A stretch of DNA of 64,000 nt, taken from positions 62,001 through 126,000 of the forward strand of contig JBQTJX010000030.1 of the NCBI GenBank assembly GCA_052386675.1, read 5' to 3'. Made by a program: the position numbers and the translations under genes. Source of the stretch: RBG-16-66-20 sp052386675 (GTDB taxonomy: Bacteria > Pseudomonadota > Gammaproteobacteria > Burkholderiales > SG8-39). Below are positions 1 to 7,664 of the stretch, in pieces. The first letter of the stretch is position 1; every line of letters starts with the position of its first letter. Under the pieces are notes generated by a model that ran no database searches, was not told the origin of the DNA, and worked only from the letters and a program-made list of their open reading frames with translations.

Positions 1-270
1 CGCCTGCAGCAGCGCCTCGGTGTAGGCCCCCACGGCCAGGAACGCCGCGTGGCCGAGGGACACCTGGCCGGTGAAGCCGGTGAGCATCATCAGGCCGAAA
101 CCGACGATGGAATAGATCAGGATGAAGTGCAGCTGCGACATGACGTACTCGCCGGCCCACCAGGGCGCGAGCAGCAGCGCCACGGCGAGCACGCCGTACC
201 AGAAGCGCTGGCCGCCGTGCTTGAAGAGGCGGATGTCCTGCTCGTAGTCGGTCTTGAAGACGAAGCGCAC
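1..270 (-). CDS. livM: Branched-chain amino acid ABC transporter permease LivM (partial, 3' end outside window)
   Basis: Only the first 90 codons are present; the gene runs off the left edge. It begins with GTG at 270, 13 bases after the livH stop. The N-terminal tail (MRFVFKTDYEQDIRLFKHGG) is followed by hydrophobic helices and the LivM signature LTGFTGQVSLGHAAFLAVGAY, the conserved loop of HAAT-family inner-membrane permeases. It would pair with LivH to import branched-chain amino acids or similar carboxylates. It is distinct from the second livM at 49382-50452, so the genome has at least two liv-type systems. The substrate cannot be told from sequence. Confidence 0.9.
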   Translation of the reverse strand, partial: MRFVFKTDYEQDIRLFKHGGQRFWYGVLAVALLLAPWWAGEYVMSQLHFILIYSIVGFGLMMLTGFTGQVSLGHAAFLAVGAYTEALLQA

Positions 271-282
271 GGGTTCGGGCCC

Positions 283-1161
283 CTATACTTTCTTCCGGGC
301 GGTTTCGCCGAATATGCCCGAGGGCCTGACCATCAGCACGACGAGCACCACCACATAGGCGGCGACGTCCTTGAAGCCCTCCGGGAGGTAGTACCCGGCG
401 AGCGCCTCGACCACGCCGATGATCAGGCCGCCGACGATGGCGCCCGGCACGCTGCCGAAGCCGCCCAGCACCGCCGCCGGGAAGGCCTTCAGGCCGATGA
501 AGCCCATGTTGGAGTGGATGAAGGTGGCCGGCGCGAGCAGGATGCCTGCGAACGCGGCGACGCCCGCCGACAGGCCCCAGATCATCATGTTGACCCGGCG
601 CACCGGGATTCCCATGTAGTAGGCGGCGAGCTGGTTCTGCGAGGTGGCCTGCATCGCCACGCCCAGCTTGGAGAAGCGGAAGAAGAGGTACAGCACCGCG
701 CACAGCGCCGCGGTCATGGCGATGACGCCCAGCTGCTGCACCGGCAGCACCACGCCGCCCACCTTCCAGATCTCGTCGGCGAACGGCGTCACGATCTGGT
801 GGGTGTCGGTGCCCCAGCCGGGCACCATGGTGACCACGCCACGCGTGACGTAGCCGATGCCGATGGTGATCATCACCACGGTGAAGGCCGGTTGCCCGAG
901 CACCGGCCGCAGCACGATGCGCTCGGCGAGCATGCCTACCACGCCCATGACAGATACCGCGAACAGGATGGTGGCCCAGTACGGCCAGCCCAGGATGACG
1001 CTCGCGGTGAGCGCGAAGAACGCGCCCAGCATCATCAGGTCGCCCTGGGCGAAATTGACGGTCTCGGTGGCCTTGTAGATCAGCACGAAGCCCAGCGCGA
1101 CCAGCGCGTAGACGCAGCCAAGCGAGACGCCCGCCACCAGCAGTTGCAGCAGATCGACCAA
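283..1161 (-). CDS. livH: Branched-chain amino acid ABC transporter permease LivH
   Basis: This 292-residue integral membrane permease has about eight hydrophobic segments and the LivH motif YKATETVNFAQGDLMMLGAF near the N terminus. A conserved GLKAFPAAVLGGFGSVPGA loop lies towards the C terminus. A longer open frame runs upstream to 1386, but homology begins at VDLLQLLVAGVSLGCVYAL. A TTG at 1161 with GGAGGA six bases upstream (1173-1168) is therefore the likely start. It forms one half of the membrane channel with the LivM that follows. A palindromic -10-like element lies just upstream (1181-1190), shared with the divergent desaturase. Confidence 0.9.
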   Translation of the reverse strand: MVDLLQLLVAGVSLGCVYALVALGFVLIYKATETVNFAQGDLMMLGAFFALTASVILGWPYWATILFAVSVMGVVGMLAERIVLRPVLGQPAFTVVMITIGIGYVTRGVVTMVPGWGTDTHQIVTPFADEIWKVGGVVLPVQQLGVIAMTAALCAVLYLFFRFSKLGVAMQATSQNQLAAYYMGIPVRRVNMMIWGLSAGVAAFAGILLAPATFIHSNMGFIGLKAFPAAVLGGFGSVPGAIVGGLIIGVVEALAGYYLPEGFKDVAAYVVVLVVLMVRPSGIFGETARKKV

Positions 1162-1180
1162 AGCCCCTCCTCCGGCGCGA

Positions 1181-1190
1181 ATTGTACAAT
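1181..1190. promoter_or_regulatory. Palindromic -10-like element between divergent livH and desaturase
   Basis: ATTGTACAAT is a perfect 10-bp palindrome that offers TACAAT on both strands (1185-1190 on +, 1186-1181 on -). On the + strand the desaturase GTG at 1197 lies only six bases after the hexamer, which would suit a leaderless or nearly leaderless message. On the - strand initiation would fall about 12 bases upstream of the livH TTG. No good -35 was found for either direction, so this is inference from position and hexamer match. Confidence 0.4.
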
Positions 1191-1196
1191 CAGGCC

Positions 1197-2225
1197 GTGA
1201 CGAAACCCGAGGCGCCAGTGGTTCGCGGCGAGGAATTCCGGGACCAGGAGCGGCCGGCGCGCCGCCTGCCGGCCGCCGAACTCTCGCCGCTGACCGCCCT
1301 CGCACCAGCAAGGAGCGTGGCATCGCTGGCCTGGAGCTACGGCGGCCTGGCGCTGTGCATCGGCCTCGCCCTCGCCTTCTGGACACCCTGGGTGGTGATT
1401 CCCTGCGTGCTGGCCATTGCCTGTTTCCAGCACTCCCTGGCGATCATTTCCCACGAAGCCACGCATTACCGCCTGTTCGAGTCGCGCGCCGCCAACGACC
1501 TTGTCGGCCGGGTGAGCGGCATGCTCATTGGCGTCTCGACCTTCTCCTACCGCATCGTTCACCGGCTGCACCACAACCATCTCTACCAGTCCGCGGACCC
1601 GGACATCGCGCTCATGGCTGGGTACCCGCGCGGCAAGGCCTACCTGGCGAAAAAGCTCCTCAAGGACCTGGCCGGGCTGACGGCGCCGCTTAACTACGCC
1701 TACTTTTTCGGCGCCCCGGGCGCGAATCTGGAAACCGGCGTGGCGCAGCGGCCGCTGGATGACACCACCGCGCGCCTGCGCAATCTGGCGCTGTCAGATC
1801 GCTGGGTGGTGGTCGCCTTCCACGTCTTCGCGCTCGGTCTTGCGATCGCGACCGGGTGGTGGCTGGAGTACCTGGTGCTGTGGGTGCTGCCGCTGGTGAC
1901 GTTGATGCAGGCGATCCTGAGGATGCGCGCGGTGATGGAGCATGGCGCGGTGTCCGACCTGTCCTCCCCGCTCACCGCGGCGCGCACCAACGTGGAGGTT
2001 CCCTGGTGGGGACGCTTCATCTTTTTCCCCCATCACGTCAACTTCCACATCGACCACCACCTCTACCCGGCGGTGCCGCACTACAAGCTGCCGGCGCTGC
2101 ATGAAGCGCTGAAGCGACACGGCATCCTGGAAGGTGCAGAGGTGCGGTCGTTTCGCGACACGCTGAAGCGGGTGTTCGGGCCGCGGGGCAGCGTCACCAT
2201 CACTCGCGCCGCAGACGCGGCTTGA
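1197..2225 (+). CDS. Membrane fatty acid desaturase family protein
   Basis: The protein is about 342 residues and belongs to the membrane-bound fatty acid desaturase/hydroxylase superfamily. All three histidine clusters of the di-iron site are visible: HEATHYR (around residue 86), HRLHHNH (around 122) and HVNFHIDHHLYP near the C terminus. Hydrophobic segments lie before and between them, as expected for an inner-membrane oxygenase acting on an acyl chain or related lipid. The start is uncertain. TTG at 1182 opens the frame, but GTG at 1197, just after a TACAAT box, is preferred. Neighbours do not indicate the substrate. Confidence 0.85.
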   Translation: MTKPEAPVVRGEEFRDQERPARRLPAAELSPLTALAPARSVASLAWSYGGLALCIGLALAFWTPWVVIPCVLAIACFQHSLAIISHEATHYRLFESRAANDLVGRVSGMLIGVSTFSYRIVHRLHHNHLYQSADPDIALMAGYPRGKAYLAKKLLKDLAGLTAPLNYAYFFGAPGANLETGVAQRPLDDTTARLRNLALSDRWVVVAFHVFALGLAIATGWWLEYLVLWVLPLVTLMQAILRMRAVMEHGAVSDLSSPLTAARTNVEVPWWGRFIFFPHHVNFHIDHHLYPAVPHYKLPALHEALKRHGILEGAEVRSFRDTLKRVFGPRGSVTITRAADAA

Positions 2226-2251
2226 CGGTGGCAGCCGGGTGATTCCATAAT
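2222..2251 (+). promoter_or_regulatory. Sigma70-like promoter of the toxin-antitoxin pair
   Basis: TTGACG (2222-2227) and CATAAT (2246-2251) are separated by 18 bases and placed 30 bases before the antitoxin ATG. The -35 overlaps the desaturase stop codon. TGGATCCA, a palindrome immediately downstream, could be the autoregulatory operator of the ribbon-helix-helix antitoxin. This is inferred from matches only. Confidence 0.5.
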
Positions 2252-2281
2252 GGATCCACCTGGATCTGTTCTGGAGCCACC

Positions 2282-2590
2282 ATGGCCGTCAACCTTTCGA
2301 TCAAGAACGTTCCCGAGGCGCTCGCGGCGAAGCTGCGGGCGCGCGCCGAGCGCAACCATCGGTCGCTGCAGGGCGAACTGATGGCGATCCTTGAGGAGGC
2401 CTCCAACGCGCCCGCCACTTTGCGATCCGGCATTGCGGGTGCCGGCTACGGGCCGGGCCAATCCGCGCCTGCAGCCAGTTTGCTGGAGCGTCTGGACGCC
2501 ATCGCCCGGGGCCGCGGCATCGACACCACGAAGCGACTCACGAGGGAGCAGGTGCACGATCGCAAGCTGCTGCGCAAGTTGGGCATCTGA
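2282..2590 (+). CDS. Ribbon-helix-helix antitoxin (FitA/VapB-like)
   Basis: This 102-residue protein starts with an Arc/MetJ-type fold: a beta strand (AVNLSIKNVPEAL) followed by two helices (AAKLRARAERNHRSLQGELMAILEEA). That arrangement is typical of FitA-like antitoxins of PIN-domain toxins. The C-terminal half is probably the flexible toxin-binding tail. It is followed after one base by the PIN toxin gene, so the two form a canonical antitoxin-first operon. Known family members autorepress their promoter as a complex with the toxin. That is expected here but is not shown by the sequence. Confidence 0.85.
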   Translation: MAVNLSIKNVPEALAAKLRARAERNHRSLQGELMAILEEASNAPATLRSGIAGAGYGPGQSAPAASLLERLDAIARGRGIDTTKRLTREQVHDRKLLRKLGI

Positions 2591-2591
2591 G

Positions 2592-3008
2592 GTGGCTGTT
2601 GCGCATTTCCTGGATTCCAATGTCCTGCTGTACGCGTACTCGAAGGCGCCCCGTGACGCTGAGAAGACCCGGGTCGCGCGCGAATGGCTGGCACGGGAGG
2701 ATTGGGGCGTCTCGGTGCAGGTACTCCAGGAGTTCTATGTGAACGTCCTGCGCCCTCCTCACGGTCTTGGCCACGAGGATGCGGTTGCCATGGTCGACGA
2801 GATCGCGGACAGCCGGCCGGTGAGCACGGTCGACCTGCCGCTGTTGCGCCAGGCATTGCAGGTGAAGATGCGCTACGGCATTTCCTATTGGGACGCCGCC
2901 GTGATCGCGGCAGCCCGCAGGCTTGGCGCCACGCTGCTCGTCAGTGAGGACCTCTCTCACGGGCAGGACTACGGCGGTGTGCGCGTCGTCAACCCGTTCG
3001 TCCCATGA
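2592..3008 (+). CDS. PIN-domain toxin ribonuclease (VapC/FitB-like)
   Basis: This 138-residue protein keeps the acidic residues of the PIN nuclease site: Asp8 (HFLDSNVLLYA), Glu47 (QVLQEFYVN), Asp101 (SYWDAAVIAAA) and Asp120 (LVSEDLSHG). VapC toxins cleave tRNA or rRNA when freed from antitoxin. The GTG start at 2592 is one base after the antitoxin stop. The toxin stop TGA overlaps the ATG of the AtuA-family gene (ATGA, 3005-3008). This joins a mobile-type stress module to a catabolic operon by translational coupling, which is unusual. Confidence 0.88.
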   Translation: MAVAHFLDSNVLLYAYSKAPRDAEKTRVAREWLAREDWGVSVQVLQEFYVNVLRPPHGLGHEDAVAMVDEIADSRPVSTVDLPLLRQALQVKMRYGISYWDAAVIAAARRLGATLLVSEDLSHGQDYGGVRVVNPFVP

Positions 3009-4378
3009 AATCCGTCCGCATCGGCGCCGGCCTGGGCTTCTACGGCGATTCCTGGCAGCCGGTGAAGGCCTCCATCGAGCGCGGCGGCGTGCAGTACATC
3101 GCCTCGGACCACCTGTCGGAACTGACGCTCGCCATCCTGCAGAAGGATCGGCAAAAGGATCCCGCGGCGGGCTATGCGCGCGATGGCGTGCCGATGCTCA
3201 CGGAGCTCTGGCCGCTCGCCGCCAGGCACGGCGTCAAGTTCATCCTCAACGCCGGCGGGCTCAACCCGCAGGGCGCACGCGAAGCCATCGCCAGAGCGTT
3301 CCGCGCCAAAGGCTGGAAGGCGAACATCGCCACCGTCACCGGCGATTCGGTGCTGGAACGCATCGACGAGCTGCGCGGCGCCGGCGAGCCGATGGTTCAC
3401 ATGGACAGCGGTGCCGACATCTCCGGCGTGCGCGACCGGATGCTGTTCGCCAATGCCTACCTCGGCGCGCAGCCTATTGCCGAAGCGCTCGCGAAGGGCG
3501 CCGACATCGTCCTCACCGGCAGGGTCGCCGACGCCGCGCTCACGCTGGGGCCGCTCGCGCACGAGTTCGGCTGGCGCTGGGACGACTGGGACCGGCTCGC
3601 CGCCGGCCTGACGCTGGGCCACCTGCTCGAATGCTCCGGCCAGGGCTCGGGCGGCAATTTCGGCTCGGCCGGCGAGTGGGCGAAGATTCCCGACTACGCG
3701 CACCTTGGATACCCGATCGCCGAAGTGTCGGAAGACGGCCGCGCACTGTTCACCAAGGCGCCCGGCACCGGCGGGCGGGTGTCCTTCGACACGATCAGGC
3801 AACAGCTTCTCTACGAAGTGCACAACCCGCACGCCTATATCTCGCCCGACGTGGTGCTCGACATGGGCACGCTGAAGTTCGATGACGAGGGAGGCGATCG
3901 GGTCCGGGTCTCGGGCGCCTCCGGCGCGCCGCGGCCGCCGACGTTGAAAGTGGTCGCCGGTTACCACGACGGCTGGATGGGCTCAGGCATCATCGGCTTC
4001 GCCTGGCCCGAGGCCCATGCCAAGTGCGCGAAAAGCGCCGAGATCATCCAGGCCCTGGTGAAGGAGCGCGGCTGGACGGTGGAGGACAGCAACATCGAGT
4101 ACATCGGCTACGACTCGCTGCTGGGGGCGAACGCCGACCCGAGGTACCGTGACGAGCTGAACGAATGCTTCCTGCGCATGACCATCCGCACGCAGGACAA
4201 GCGCGTCGCTGATGCGTTCGGGCGCCTGTTCCCGTGGCTGGGCCTGTCCGGCCCGCCCTACGTCGGCACCATGAAGGGCATCCAGCCGGCGAAGGAGCTG
4301 CTGGGCATCTGGCCGACGGTGGTCAAGCGCGAGCAGGTGGAATCCAGGGTGAACATCGAGCTGGAGCAGGTCGGATGA
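3005..4378 (+). CDS. AtuA-family (DUF1446) acyclic terpene/acyl-CoA catabolism protein
   Basis: This 457-residue protein is recognisable from the N-terminal IGAGLGFYGDSWQP stretch, the NAGGLNPQG segment and the GRVADAALTLGPL region typical of the DUF1446/AtuA family. AtuA of Pseudomonas is required for citronellol/geraniol degradation, but its chemistry is not established. The present substrate is therefore unknown. It is followed by a small partner through an ATGA overlap and then by a FAH-family hydrolase, which suggests a short catabolic operon for a carboxylate or terpenoid. It shares its first four bases with the end of the PIN toxin gene. Confidence 0.8.
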   Translation: MKSVRIGAGLGFYGDSWQPVKASIERGGVQYIASDHLSELTLAILQKDRQKDPAAGYARDGVPMLTELWPLAARHGVKFILNAGGLNPQGAREAIARAFRAKGWKANIATVTGDSVLERIDELRGAGEPMVHMDSGADISGVRDRMLFANAYLGAQPIAEALAKGADIVLTGRVADAALTLGPLAHEFGWRWDDWDRLAAGLTLGHLLECSGQGSGGNFGSAGEWAKIPDYAHLGYPIAEVSEDGRALFTKAPGTGGRVSFDTIRQQLLYEVHNPHAYISPDVVLDMGTLKFDDEGGDRVRVSGASGAPRPPTLKVVAGYHDGWMGSGIIGFAWPEAHAKCAKSAEIIQALVKERGWTVEDSNIEYIGYDSLLGANADPRYRDELNECFLRMTIRTQDKRVADAFGRLFPWLGLSGPPYVGTMKGIQPAKELLGIWPTVVKREQVESRVNIELEQVG

Positions 4379-4710
4379 AGGTCGGATTGTGGAAAATCGC
4401 CCATGCGCGCTCCGGAGACAAGGCCGACCGCGCCGACATCGGCCTGTTCGCCTACGATGCCCGGACTTACGCCGTGCTCAAGCGCGAAGTGACCCGGGAG
4501 CGGCTGGCGGCGCATTTTGCGGCCATGGGTATCGGCGCGGTTGAACTCTGGCCGCTGGACAACATCCTGGCGCTGAAAATAGTCCTCAATGGCGCGTTGC
4601 AGGGCGGCGCGGCGCGCAGCCTGCGCATGGACAACCTGGGCAAGAACGTCGCCGCGCAGCTGCTGCGCATGGAGATCGAAGCGCCGGCCGACCTGCCGCG
4701 TCTGCGATAA
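4375..4710 (+). CDS. Small AtuA-associated protein
   Basis: The protein has 111 residues and begins KVGLWKIAHARSGDKADRADIGLFAYD. This SGDKAD motif is characteristic of the short domain found either fused to the C terminus of AtuA-like proteins or encoded directly after them. The start ATG overlaps the AtuA stop (ATGA, 4375-4378), so the two are probably translated together and act as one complex. The biochemical function is unknown. Confidence 0.75.
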   Translation: MKVGLWKIAHARSGDKADRADIGLFAYDARTYAVLKREVTRERLAAHFAAMGIGAVELWPLDNILALKIVLNGALQGGAARSLRMDNLGKNVAAQLLRMEIEAPADLPRLR

Positions 4711-4717
4711 TTCGTCC

Positions 4718-5701
4718 ATGAAGCTTGCCACGCTGCGGGACGGAACCCGCGATGGGACGCTGCTCGTCGTCTCGAAGGACCTGAAACGGGCGCTCAAGGC
4801 CGACCATGTCTCTCCAACGCTGCAGGCCGCGCTGGACGACTGGACCTACGCCGCGCCGATGCTGGCGCAGATGGCCGCCGACCTCGACGCCGACAAGCCC
4901 GCGCGCGCATTCGACTTCGACCCGGCGCAGTGCATGGCGCCGCTGCCGCGCGCGCCGCAGTTCCTCGACGGCTCAGCCTACCTCGTGCACGCCGAGCTCA
5001 TCATGGCGTCGCGCAAGCAGAGGCTGCCCGACAACCTCAATTCGCGGCCCCTCATGTACCAGGGCTGCTCCGCGCCGCTGCTGGGGCCCTGCGAGGCCAT
5101 CGCGGCGGCCAGCGAGGCGCAGGGCATCGACCTGGAGATGGAAATCGCGGTGGTGACCGGCGACCTCGCCATGGGCGCGAACCGGGAGGCCGCCGGCGAA
5201 GCGATCCGCCTGGTGATGCTGATGAACGACGTCAGCCTGCGCAAGCTGGTGACTGCGGACCTCGCCGCGGGCTTCGGCTTCCTGCACTCCAAGCCGCCCT
5301 CGTCCTTCTCCCCGGTGGCGGTGACGCCGGACGAGTTGGGCGAGGCCTGGGACGGCAAACGCCTGCAGGGCGCACTGCGCGCCATGGTCAACGGCGACCT
5401 GCTCGGCGAGCCCGACGCGGGAGATGACATGCAGTTCGACTTCCCGCACCTGGTCATGCACGCCGCGAAGACGCGCCCGCTCGCCGCCGGCACCATCGTC
5501 GGCTCGGGCACGGTCTCCAATCGCGACCGCAAGCGCGGCGCCGGCTGCCTGTTCGAGCGCCGCGCCGAGGAAATCCTGGCCGAGGGCAAGGCGAAGACGC
5601 CGTTCCTGAAATTCGGCGACCGCGTCCGAATCGAGATGAAGGACGCCGGAGGGCGCTCGATTTTCGGTGCCATCGAGCAGACGGTCGTCGAGGCGAAGTG
5701 A
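4718..5701 (+). CDS. Fumarylacetoacetate hydrolase (FAH) family protein
   Basis: This 327-residue protein has the FAH fold. The N-terminal cap is followed by a catalytic region with acidic metal-ligand motifs (around DLEMEIAVVTGDL), a long central segment (LMNDVSLRKL), and GTIVGSGTVSNRD near the C terminus. Family members hydrolyse or decarboxylate 1,3-diketo acids using a divalent metal. The length and GSGTVSN motif resemble fumarylacetoacetase-like enzymes more than the shorter HpcE/catechol-path hydrolases. With the AtuA unit upstream it may finish degradation of the same substrate. It shares a GTGA overlap with dsbB. Confidence 0.8.
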   Translation: MKLATLRDGTRDGTLLVVSKDLKRALKADHVSPTLQAALDDWTYAAPMLAQMAADLDADKPARAFDFDPAQCMAPLPRAPQFLDGSAYLVHAELIMASRKQRLPDNLNSRPLMYQGCSAPLLGPCEAIAAASEAQGIDLEMEIAVVTGDLAMGANREAAGEAIRLVMLMNDVSLRKLVTADLAAGFGFLHSKPPSSFSPVAVTPDELGEAWDGKRLQGALRAMVNGDLLGEPDAGDDMQFDFPHLVMHAAKTRPLAAGTIVGSGTVSNRDRKRGAGCLFERRAEEILAEGKAKTPFLKFGDRVRIEMKDAGGRSIFGAIEQTVVEAK

Positions 5702-6201
5702 GGAAGCGCCTGTCGAGGATGCACTACGGCGCCCCGGCGCTCGCCTGCGCGGCGCTGCTGGGCTACGGTTATTTCCTGCAGTACTTCGACGGCCAGGATC
5801 CCTGCCCGCTATGCCTGATCCAGCGCGGGTTCTACCTCCTGATAGTGATCGTGTTCGCCGCCGCGGCGGTGCACGGCCCGGGTCGAGCGGGCGGCCTCGC
5901 CTATGCCGCCGCGGGCGGCGTGATGGCGCTGGGCGGACTGGGAACCGCGGGACGGCAGGTCTGGCTGCAGCACCTGCCGCCGGAGCATGTCCCGCCCTGC
6001 GGCCCGGACCTCTACTACATGATCGACAATTTCCCGCTGTCGCGCGTGTTCGAGAAGCTGTTCACCGGCTCCGGCGAGTGCGCCGAGGTCAAATGGCGGT
6101 TCCTCGGCCTGTCCATCGCGGAGTGGTCGCTGGCGTGGTTCCTCGCCCTGTTCCTGTACGCGGCCTGGCTGGGATTCAGCCCGCGATCGCGCTCGCGATA
6201 G
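5698..6201 (+). CDS. dsbB: Disulfide bond formation protein DsbB
   Basis: This 167-residue inner-membrane protein has four hydrophobic segments. The periplasmic cysteine pairs are CPLC (Cys36, Cys39) in the first loop and Cys101/Cys128 in the second, as in DsbB. It reoxidises DsbA and passes electrons to quinone. GTG at 5698 overlaps the FAH stop and has GAGG upstream; an internal ATG at 5719 is the alternative start. The 3' end overlaps the convergent cbiX gene by 26 bases. Confidence 0.92.
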   Translation: MRKRLSRMHYGAPALACAALLGYGYFLQYFDGQDPCPLCLIQRGFYLLIVIVFAAAAVHGPGRAGGLAYAAAGGVMALGGLGTAGRQVWLQHLPPEHVPPCGPDLYYMIDNFPLSRVFEKLFTGSGECAEVKWRFLGLSIAEWSLAWFLALFLYAAWLGFSPRSRSR

Positions 6202-6544
6202 CGGCGATCACCCCGGCCTGCTCGCCGATCGGCGGGTCGACGCGGACCGCGAGGTCCGGGTAGCGCGCGCGAAGTTCATCCACCATCCTCGGCAGGTCGG
6301 TCCGCAGGTGCCCGCCCGTACCGAGGAACACCGGCACCACCCTCAGTTCGCGCACGCCGTCGGCGTGAAGTGCCGCCGCGCAGTCCGGCAGCGAGGGCTG
6401 CATCAGCTCCAGGAACGCGAGCACGATGCGCTCGCCGGGCAGCTTCTCGCCCAGTTCTATCGCCAGGCGGCGGAACGGGTCCGCCCAGCCCGGATGGCGC
6501 GCGCCATGGGCGAAGAGGACAAGGGCTCGATTCGTTGACGCCAC
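6176..6544 (-). CDS. cbiX: Sirohydrochlorin chelatase CbiX/SirB-type
   Basis: This 122-residue single-domain protein starts with ALVLFAHGARHPGWADPF, the N-terminal motif of small CbiX/SirB chelatases with its metal-binding histidine. VVPVFLGTGGHLRTDLP follows, which carries the second histidine. It would insert Fe(II) or Co(II) into sirohydrochlorin. GTG at 6544 is chosen because homology begins there, although the frame stays open to 6658. The gene overlaps the end of the upstream cobA by 88 bases and stands in a siroheme/sulfite reductase operon, so an iron chelatase role for siroheme is likely. Confidence 0.85.
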   Translation of the reverse strand: MASTNRALVLFAHGARHPGWADPFRRLAIELGEKLPGERIVLAFLELMQPSLPDCAAALHADGVRELRVVPVFLGTGGHLRTDLPRMVDELRARYPDLAVRVDPPIGEQAGVIAAIASAIAG

Positions 6545-7275
6545 GCGTCGATTATCTGCGAGGCAAGCGCCTCGCGATAGACCTCGCCCATGAGTATCAG
6601 CACCGGACCGCCCGACGTTCCGGCGGCGACCGCCGCCAGGTTCCCGAGCGTGCCGCATCGCCTGCGCATCTCCGGCAGCGACGCGCTCCCCACGACCGCG
6701 ACCGGCGTCGAAGCCGGCTTGCCGGCATCCTGCAGCGCGGCGGAGATCGCCGACGCCTCGCCCGCGCCCATGTAGATCACGGCGGTATCAGCCGCAAGCG
6801 CCGCCTTCACCCATTCGCTGTCACGCTGCCCCGCGCCGACGCGCGGCGTCACGAAGGCCACGCTACGCGCCTTTCCGCGACGCGTCAGCGACACGCCCAG
6901 TTCCGCGCTCGCGGCGAGGGCGGCGGTTACCCCAGGCACCACTTCGACGCGGACGCCTTCGGCGGCCAGCGCCTCCATTTCTTCATGCGCTCGCCCGAAC
7001 AGCATCGGGTCGCCGCCTTTCAGGCGCACCACCACGGCGTGCCTGCGCGCCGCGTCCACGAGGCGCTTGTTGATGAACTTCTGCGCCGTGGAATGCTTGC
7101 CGCAGCGCTTGCCGACCGCGATTCTCTCCGCGCGCGTGGCGAGCGCGAGCGTATCCGGATGCACCAGCGCGTCGTGGAAGGCGACGTCCGCGCGCGCCAG
7201 CAGGCGCGCGGCGCGCAGCGTGAGGAGGTCCGGCGCGCCCGGTCCGGCGCCCACCAGGTACACGGTGCCGCTCAT
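6457..7275 (-). CDS. cobA: Uroporphyrinogen-III C-methyltransferase
   Basis: This 272-residue SAM-dependent enzyme begins GTVYLVGAGPGAPDLLTLRA and carries VRLKGGDPMLFGRAHEE and VVPGVTAALAASAELGVSLT, the classic SUMT motifs. It methylates uroporphyrinogen III at C-2 and C-7 to give precorrin-2, the entry to siroheme. The ATG at 7275 overlaps the stop of the DUF934 gene by four bases. It lacks the CysG N-terminal dehydrogenase domain, so precorrin-2 oxidation must come from elsewhere in the genome. Confidence 0.93.
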   Translation of the reverse strand: MSGTVYLVGAGPGAPDLLTLRAARLLARADVAFHDALVHPDTLALATRAERIAVGKRCGKHSTAQKFINKRLVDAARRHAVVVRLKGGDPMLFGRAHEEMEALAAEGVRVEVVPGVTAALAASAELGVSLTRRGKARSVAFVTPRVGAGQRDSEWVKAALAADTAVIYMGAGEASAISAALQDAGKPASTPVAVVGSASLPEMRRRCGTLGNLAAVAAGTSGGPVLILMGEVYREALASQIIDAWRQRIEPLSSSPMARAIRAGRTRSAAWR

Positions 7276-7664
7276 CCCGGAGCGCGCCTGCGGAACAGCG
7301 GCAGCGGCTGCGCCGCAGTCGCCTGGTAGGCGTCGCTGAAATCCTCGAACGCGGCCAGCGCGTCGGTGAGATCCTCGCCCTCGCGCAACTCGAACGCGTC
7401 GAAACCGCACTGCGCCAGCGACTGCAGGTGGTCGCGCGCCACCTCGCCCACGGCACGCAACTCGCCCTGGTAGCCATGGCGCTCGCGCAGCAGGCGGCCG
7501 ATGGAGTAGCCGCGGCCGTCCGCGTACTTCGGGAAGCGCACCGCGACCACACGCAGTCCGGCCAGCCGGTCCGCGATCGCGGCAATGTCCTCCGCCGGCT
7601 CGAGCGTCAGCTCAGGCGGCGAGGGCTGATCGACGAGCCGTCGGTCTTTGATCAAGCGTGCCAT
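7272..7664 (-). CDS. DUF934 protein of sulfur assimilation operon
   Basis: This is a DUF934-family protein of about 130 residues, with VVAVRFPKYADGRGYSIGRLLRERHGYQGELRAVG, the family's most conserved stretch. DUF934 genes nearly always follow the sulfite/nitrite reductase gene in betaproteobacterial assimilatory operons; the biochemical role is unknown. The start could be GTG at 7670 or ATG at 7664, and the ATG matches the usual MARLIKDRR beginning. It overlaps the reductase 3' end by about 50 bases, which implies translational coupling. Confidence 0.82.
   Translation of the reverse strand: MARLIKDRRLVDQPSPPELTLEPAEDIAAIADRLAGLRVVAVRFPKYADGRGYSIGRLLRERHGYQGELRAVGEVARDHLQSLAQCGFDAFELREGEDLTDALAAFEDFSDAYQATAAQPLPLFRRRAPG

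Noticed and set aside
49..1200. Long plus-strand open frame opposite livM/livH
   Set aside because: His/Asp/Glu-rich antisense translation. The membrane-protein motifs of LivH and LivM are on the minus strand.
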